From positions 8,817,501 to 8,881,500 of the forward strand of contig CM050656.1 of the NCBI GenBank assembly GCA_027574665.1: a DNA stretch of 64,000 nucleotides, in the 5' to 3' direction. The translations under genes were made by a program, and so were the position numbers. Shown piece after piece: positions 58,498 through 64,000 of this stretch. The notes beneath the pieces were generated by a model. That model was not told where the DNA came from and did no database searches. It was given only the letters and a program-made list of their open reading frames with translations. Position 1 is the stretch's first letter, and the number at the start of each line of letters is the position of its first letter. The DNA comes from Rhynochetos jubatus (Eukaryota; Chordata; Aves; Eurypygiformes; Rhynochetidae).

Positions 58498-61400
58498 TTG
58501 CCGACCGCGCTTTCCGGCCACGCCCCCCCGCGTTCTAGCCGGGAAAGCTGGGGAGGGAGCCATGTCGGTGCAGTGTCGTGCTCCTCTTGGCAGGCCTTTG
58601 CAATGCCAATTATCCCTGGAGCTGTGGGCTTTCTGGTTCTCCAGACCCTAACCCTAACCCTAACCCTAGAAGTTGCCGACCGCGCTTTCCGGCCACGCCC
58701 CCCCCCCGGGTTCTGGCTAGGAAAGCTGGGGAGGGAGCCATGTCGGTGCAGTGTCGTGCTCCTCTTGGCAGGCCTTTGCAAAGCCAATTATCCCTGGAGC
58801 TGTGGGCTTTCTGGTTCTCCAGACCCTAACCCTAACCCTACCCCTAGAATTTGCCGACCGCGGTTTCTGGCCACGCCCCCCATGGGTTCTGGCTAGGAAA
58901 GCTGGGGAGGGAGCCATGTCGGTGCAGTGTCGTGCTCCTCTTGGCAGGCCTTTGCAATGCCAATTATCCCTGGAGCTGTGGGCTTTCTGGTTCTCCAGAC
59001 CCTAACCCTAACCCTAACCCTAGAAGTTGCCGACCGCGGTTTCCGGCCACGCCCCCCCCGCGTTCTGGCTAGGAAAGCTGGGGAGGGAGCCATGTCGGTG
59101 CAGTGTCGTGCTCCTCTTGGCAGGCCTTTGCAATCCCAATTATCCCTGGAGCTGTGGGCTTTCTGGTTCTCCAGACCCTAACCCTAACCCTAACCCTAGA
59201 AGTTGCCGACCGCGGTTTCCGGCCACGCCCCCCCCCGCGTTCTGGCTAGGAAAGCTGGGGAGGGAGCCATGTCGGTGCAGTGTCGTGCTCCTCTTGGCAG
59301 GCCTTTGCAATGCCAATTATCCCTGGAGCTGTGGGCTTTCTGGTTCTCCAGACCCTAACCCTAACCCTAACCCTAGAAGTTGCCGACCGCGGTTTCCGGC
59401 CACGCCCCCCCCAGGTTCTGGCTAGGAAAGCTGGGGAGGGAGCCATGTCGGTGCAGTGTCGTGCTCCTCTTGGCAGGCCTTTGCAATGCCAATTATGCCT
59501 GGAGCTGTGGGCTTTCTGGTTCTCCAGACCCTAACCCTAACCCTAACACTAGAAGTTGCCGACCGCGGTTTCCGGCCACGCCCCCCCCGCGTTCTGGCTA
59601 GGAAAGCTGGGGAGGGAGCCATGTCGGTGCAGTGTCGTGCTCCTCTTGGCAGGCCTTTGCAATGCCAATTATCCCTGGAGCTGTGGGCTTTCTAGTTCTC
59701 CAGACCCTAACCCTAACCCTAACCCTAGAAGTTGCCGACCGCGCTTTCCGGCCACGCCCCCCCGCGTTCTAGCCGGGAAAGCTGGGGAGGGAGCCATGTC
59801 GGTGCAGTGTCGTGCTCCTCTTGGCAGGCCTTTGCAATGCCAATTATCCCTGGAGCTGTGGGCTTTCTGGTTCTCCAGACCCTAACCCTAACCCTAACCC
59901 TAGAAGTTGCCGACCGCGCTTTCCGGCCACGCCCCCCCCCCGGGTTCTGGCTAGGAAAGCTGGGGAGGGAGCCATGTCGGTGCAGTGTCGTGCTCCTCTT
60001 GGCAGGCCTTTGCAAAGCCAATTATCCCTGGAGCTGTGGGCTTTCTGGTTCTCCAGACCCTAACCCTAACCCTAACCCTAGAAGTTGCCGACCGCGGTTT
60101 CTGGCCACGCCCCCCGTGGGTTCTGGCTAGGAAAGCTGGGGAGGGAGCCATGTCGGTGCAGTGTCGTGCTCCTCTTGGCAGGCCTTTGCAATGCCAATTA
60201 TCCCTGGAGCTGTGGGCTTTCTGGTTCTCCAGACCCTAACCCTAACCCTAACCCTAGAAGTTGCCGACCGCGGTTTCCGGCCACGCCCCCCCCGCGTTCT
60301 GGCTAGGAAAGCTGGGGAGGGAGCCATGTCGGTGCAGTGTCGTGCTCCTCTTGGCAGGCCTTTGCAATGCCAATTATCCCTGGAGCTGTGGGCTTTCTGG
60401 TTCTCCAGACCCTAACCCTAACCCTAACCCTAGAAGTTGCCGACCGCGGTTTCCGGCCACGCCCCCCCCCGCGTTCTGGCTAGGAAAGCTGGGGAGGGAG
60501 CCATGTCGGTGCAGTGTCGTGCTCCTCTTGGCAGGCCTTTGCAATGCCAATTATGCCTGGAGCTGTGGGCTTTCTGGTTCTCCAGACCCTAACCCTAACC
60601 CTAACCCTAGAAGTTGCCGACCGCGGTTTCCGGCCACGCCCCCCCCCGCGTTCTGGCTAGGAAAGCTGGGGAGGGAGCCATGTCGGTGCAGTGTCGTGCT
60701 CCTCTTGGCAGGCCTTTGCAATGCCAATTATCCCTGGAGCTGTGGGCTTTCTGGTTCTCCAGACCCTAACCCTAACCCTAACCCTAGAAGTTGCCGACCG
60801 CGGTTTCCGGCCACGCCCCCCCCCGCGTTCTGGCTAGGAAAGCTGGGGAGGGAGCCATGTCGGTGCAGTGTCGTGCTCCTCTTGGCAGGCCTTTGCAATG
60901 CCAATTATCCCTGGAGCTGTGGGCTTTCTGGTTCTCCAGACCCTAACCCTAACCCTAACCCTAGAAGTTGCCGACCGCGCTTTCCGGCCACGCCCCCCCC
61001 GCGTTCTGGCTAGGAAAGCTGGGGAGGGAGCCATGTCGGTGCAGTGTCGTGCTCCTCTTGGCAGGCCTTTGCAATGCCAATTATGCCTGGAGCTGTGGGC
61101 TTTCTGGTTCTCCAGACCCTAACCCTAACCCTAACCCTAGAAGTTGCCGACCGCGGTTTCCGGCCACGCCCCCCCCGCGTTCTGGCTAGGAAAGCTGGGG
61201 AGGGAGCCATGTCGGTGCAGTGTCGTGCTCCTCTTGGCAGGCCTTTGCAATGCCAATTATCCCTGGAGCTGTGGGCTTTCTAGTTCTCCAGACCCTAACC
61301 CTAACCCTAACCCTAGAAGTTGCCGACCGCGCTTTCCGGCCACGCCCCCCCGCGTTCTAGCCGGGAAAGCTGGGGAGGGAGCCATGTCGGTGCAGTGTCG

Positions 61401-64000
61401 TGCTCCTCTTGGCAGGCCTTTGCAATGCCAATTATCCCTGGAGCTGTGGGCTTTCTGGTTCTCCAGACCCTAACCCTAACCCTAACCCTAGAAGTTGCCG
61501 ACCGCGCTTTCCGGCCACGCCCCCGCCGGGTTCTGGCTAGGAAAGCTGGGGAGGGAGCCATGTCGGTGCAGTGTCGTGCTCCTCTTGGCAGGCCTTTGCA
61601 AAGCCAATTATCCCTGGAGCTGTGGGCTTTCTGGTTCTCCAGACCCTAACCCTAACCCTACCCCTAGAATTTGCCGACCGCGGTTTCTGGCCACGCCCCC
61701 CATGGGTTCTGGCTAGGAAAGCTGGGGAGGGAGCCATGTCGGTGCAGTGTCGTGCTCCTCTTGGCAGGCCTTTGCAATGCCAATTATCCCTGGAGCTGTG
61801 GGCTTTCTGGTTCTCCAGACCCTAACCCTAACCCTAACCCTAGAAGTTGCCGACCGCGGTTTCCGGCCACGCCCCCCCCGCGTTCTGGCTAGGAAAGCTG
61901 GGGAGGGAGCCATGTCGGTGCAGTGTCGTGCTCCTCTTGGCAGGCCTTTGCAATCCCAATTATCCCTGGAGCTGTGGGCTTTCTGGTTCTCCAGACCCTA
62001 ACCCTAACCCTAACCCTAGAAGTTGCCGACCGCGGTTTCCGGCCACGCCCCCCCCCGCGTTCTGGCTAGGAAAGCTGGGGAGGGAGCCATGTCGGTGCAG
62101 TGTCGTGCTCCTCTTGGCAGGCCTTTGCAATGCCAATTATCCCTGGAGCTGTGGGCTTTCTGGTTCTCCAGACCCTAACCCTAACCCTAACCCTAGAAGT
62201 TGCCGACCGCGCTTTCCGGCCACGCCCCCCCCGCGTTCTGGCTAGGAAAGCTGGGGAGGGAGCCATGTCGGTGCAGTGTCGTGCTCCTCTTGGCAGGCCT
62301 TTGCAATGCCAATTATGCCTGGAGCTGTGGGCTTTCTGGTTCTCCAGACCCTAACCCTAACCCTAACACTAGAAGTTGCCGACCGCGGTTTCCGGCCACG
62401 CCCCCCCCGCGTTCTGGCTAGGAAAGCTGGGGAGGGAGCCATGTCGGTGCAGTGTCGTGCTCCTCTTGGCAGGCCTTTGCAATGCCAATTATCCCTGGAG
62501 CTGTGGGCTTTCTAGTTCTCCAGACCCTAACCCTAACCCTAACCCTAGAAGTTGCCGACCGCGCTTTCCGGCCACGCCCCCCCGCGTTCTAGCCGGGAAA
62601 GCTGGGGAGGGAGCCATGTCGGTGCAGTGTCGTGCTCCTCTTGGCAGGCCTTTGCAATGCCAATTATCCCTGGAGCTGTGGGCTTTCTGGTTCTCCAGAC
62701 CCTAACCCTAACCCTAACCCTAGAAGTTGCCGACCGCGCTTTCCGGCCACGCCCCCCCCCCGGGTTCTGGCTAGGAAAGCTGGGGAGGGAGCCATGTCGG
62801 TGCAGTGTCGTGCTCCTCTTGGCAGGCCTTTGCAAAGCCAATTATCCCTGGAGCTGTGGGCTTTCTGGTTCTCCAGACCCTAACCCTAACCCTACCCCTA
62901 GAATTTGCCGACCGCGGTTTCTGGCCACGCCCCCCGTGGGTTCTGGCTAGGAAAGCTGGGGAGGGAGCCATGTCGGTGCAGTGTCGTGCTCCTCTTGGCA
63001 GGCCTTTGCAATGCCAATTATCCCTGGAGCTGTGGGCTTTCTGGTTCTCCAGACCCTAACCCTAACCCTAACCCTAGAAGTTGCCGACCGCGGTTTCCGG
63101 CCACGCCCCCCCCGCGTTCTGGCTAGGAAAGCTGGGGAGGGAGCCATGTCGGTGCAGTGTCGTGCTCCTCTTGGCAGGCCTTTGCAATGCCAATTATCCC
63201 TGGAGCTGTGGGCTTTCTGGTTCTCCAGACCCTAACCCTAACCCTAACCCTAGAAGTTGCCGACCGCGGTTTCCGGCCACGCCCCCCCCCGCGTTCTGGC
63301 TAGGAAAGCTGGGGAGGGAGCCATGTCGGTGCAGTGTCGTGCTCCTCTTGGCAGGCCTTTGCAATGCCAATTATGCCTGGAGCTGTGGGCTTTCTGGTTC
63401 TCCAGACCCTAACCCTAACCCTAACCCTAGAAGTTGCCGACCGCGGTTTCCGGCCACGCCCCCCCCCGCGTTCTGGCTAGGAAAGCTGGGGAGGGAGCCA
63501 TGTCGGTGCAGTGTCGTGCTCCTCTTGGCAGGCCTTTGCAATGCCAATTATCCCTGGAGCTGTGGGCTTTCTGGTTCTCCAGACCCTAACCCTAACCCTA
63601 ACCCTAGAAGTTGCCGACCGCGGTTTCCGGCCACGCCCCCCCCCGCGTTCTGGCTAGGAAAGCTGGGGAGGGAGCCATGTCGGTGCAGTGTCGTGCTCCT
63701 CTTGGCAGGCCTTTGCAATGCCAATTATCCCTGGAGCTGTGGGCTTTCTGGTTCTCCAGACCCTAACCCTAACCCTAACCCTAGAAGTTGCCGACCGCGC
63801 TTTCCGGCCACGCCCCCCCCGCGTTCTGGCTAGGAAAGCTGGGGAGGGAGCCATGTCGGTGCAGTGTCGTGCTCCTCTTGGCAGGCCTTTGCAATGCCAA
63901 TTATGCCTGGAGCTGTGGGCTTTCTGGTTCTCCAGACCCTAACCCTAACCCTAACCCTAGAAGTTGCCGACCGCGGTTTCCGGCCACGCCCCCCCCGCGT
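58498..64000 (+). repeat. Higher-order repeat: 16 monomers (2,820 bp), cut by window end
   Basis: TTGCAAAGCC occurs at 58782, 60016, 61602 and 62836: 1,234 bp within each unit and 2,820 bp between units. CTAACACTAG occurs at 59548 and 62368 (2,820 bp). CTAGCCGGG is near 58537, 59769, 61357 and 62589. The 1,234 bp spacing is seven monomers and shows a duplication inside the unit. The second copy has a C5-GCCGGG tract near 61521 where the first has C10-GGG near 58699. Copy 2 runs to the last base, so more of this repeat is expected to the right. Confidence 0.87.

Larger units (their letters stand above)
1..64000. repeat. Tandem satellite array, ~176 bp monomer with embedded telomeric repeats
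   Basis: The window is filled end to end by about 363 direct copies of one monomer. Most copies are 176 or 177 bp; observed lengths run from about 164 to 182 bp because of changes in the telomeric block and in a C homopolymer. No copy is inverted and no other sequence interrupts the array, so both array edges lie outside the window. Each copy carries C-strand telomeric units (CCCTAA) followed by a GC-rich, CpG-dense box and a body of about 100 bp. Copies differ by a limited set of recurrent point variants, which define subtypes and higher-order repeats. Known biology: satellites containing or flanking TTAGGG repeats are typical of subtelomeric and heterochromatic regions in vertebrates. I do not recognise this monomer as a named family, and placement at a chromosome end is inference. 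Confidence 0.97.

Noticed and set aside
60261..61013. 250-codon frame as a real repeat protein gene
   Set aside because: It exists only because four neighbouring monomers have nine-C tracts (177 bp). The partner at 63081-63833 is a recent duplicate, so it is not independent support.
1..64000. CRISPR-like array of regular short repeats and spacers
   Set aside because: The 152 bp between telomeric blocks is itself the same repeated sequence, not unique spacers, and there are no cas genes. This is a plain tandem satellite.
1..64000. Genuine terminal telomere
   Set aside because: Telomeric units never exceed five in a row and are separated by about 152 bp of other sequence throughout.
1..64000. 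Integrated herpesvirus with telomere-like terminal repeats
   Set aside because: Such viruses have telomeric arrays only at genome ends, next to coding regions. Here there are no viral genes and the unit is a 176 bp satellite over the full window.
1..64000. Centromeric satellite with a CENP-B box
   Set aside because: I see no match to the CENP-B box core (TTCG....A..CGGG) in the consensus monomer, and the high G+C and telomeric blocks point away from known centromeric families. A centromeric or pericentromeric location is not excluded.
1..64000. Named satellites: great-ape subterminal satellite, alpha satellite, cat FA-SAT
   Set aside because: The ape subterminal unit is AT-rich and about 32 bp, and alpha satellite is AT-rich and about 171 bp. 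The cat satellite has a longer monomer (483 bp as I recall). I cannot confirm any identity without a search.
1..64000. Ribosomal DNA spacer repeats
   Set aside because: No 18S, 5.8S or 28S sequence and no spacer promoter features are visible, and embedded telomeric units are not typical of such spacers.
16230..64000. Large internal duplications as assembly errors
   Set aside because: Not fully excluded, but copies differ by single bases and whole-monomer indels, which argues against simple duplication of contig ends. Spanning long reads would decide.

Overview
The whole 64 kb window is one uninterrupted tandem satellite array. It holds about 363 head-to-tail copies of a monomer of about 176 bp, all in the same orientation, with no unique sequence at either edge. 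I see no credible protein gene, RNA gene, transposon, CRISPR array or origin. Every monomer has two parts: a short block of vertebrate-type telomeric repeat (C-strand CCCTAA, normally three full units plus CCCTAG, 24 bp) and a unique-looking body of about 152 bp. The reference monomer at 4-179 is 60.8% G+C by hand count, with 9 CpGs, 7 of them packed into the 39 bp just right of the telomeric block. This makes it a chimeric telomere/satellite repeat of the kind expected at subtelomeres or heterochromatic blocks. TTAGGG telomeres, high G+C and a nucleosome-sized period suggest a vertebrate, probably a mammal. I cannot name the species and do not recognise the monomer as a named family. If the embedded blocks face the same way as the chromosome-end telomere, the array is drawn as a left (p-arm style) end.

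Layout. 1-11.5 kb: fairly uniform 176-mers with a 4.93 kb-offset duplication (0.56-1.84 versus 5.49-6.77 kb), a 352 bp dimer duplication near 2.3-3.0 kb and a run of 175-mers near 7.1-7.9 kb. 12-16.2 kb: a clean higher-order repeat of 11 monomers (1,936 bp), itself 6+5. 16.2-23.4 kb: two copies of a block of about 19-20 monomers (offset 3,333 bp, then 3,509 bp after one monomer gain). 23.4-31 kb: mixed, with a 353 bp dimer, an 881/1,057 bp duplication and a recurring module with five telomeric units. 31-40.3 kb: a 4,061 bp-offset duplication followed by a third partial copy at 2,297 bp. 40.5-46.2 kb: a four-monomer (704 bp) repeat and a 1,238 bp-offset duplication. 46.2-54.1 kb: mixed subtypes without clear order. 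54.2-58.0 kb: two copies of a 1,935 bp 11-mer. 58.5-64 kb: a 2,820 bp 16-mer, with 1,234 bp inner spacing, cut by the window end.

How the parts may work together (inference). The minus strand of each monomer reads as a CpG-dense box followed directly by (TTAGGG)n, the same order as promoters of the telomeric transcript TERRA in human subtelomeres. Nearly every telomeric block has exactly four G-tracts, the minimum for one intramolecular G-quadruplex, and shelterin-type sites recur once per 176 bp, about one nucleosome. The patchwork of different, mostly non-nested higher-order periods indicates continuing local turnover by unequal exchange, gene conversion or rolling-circle amplification.
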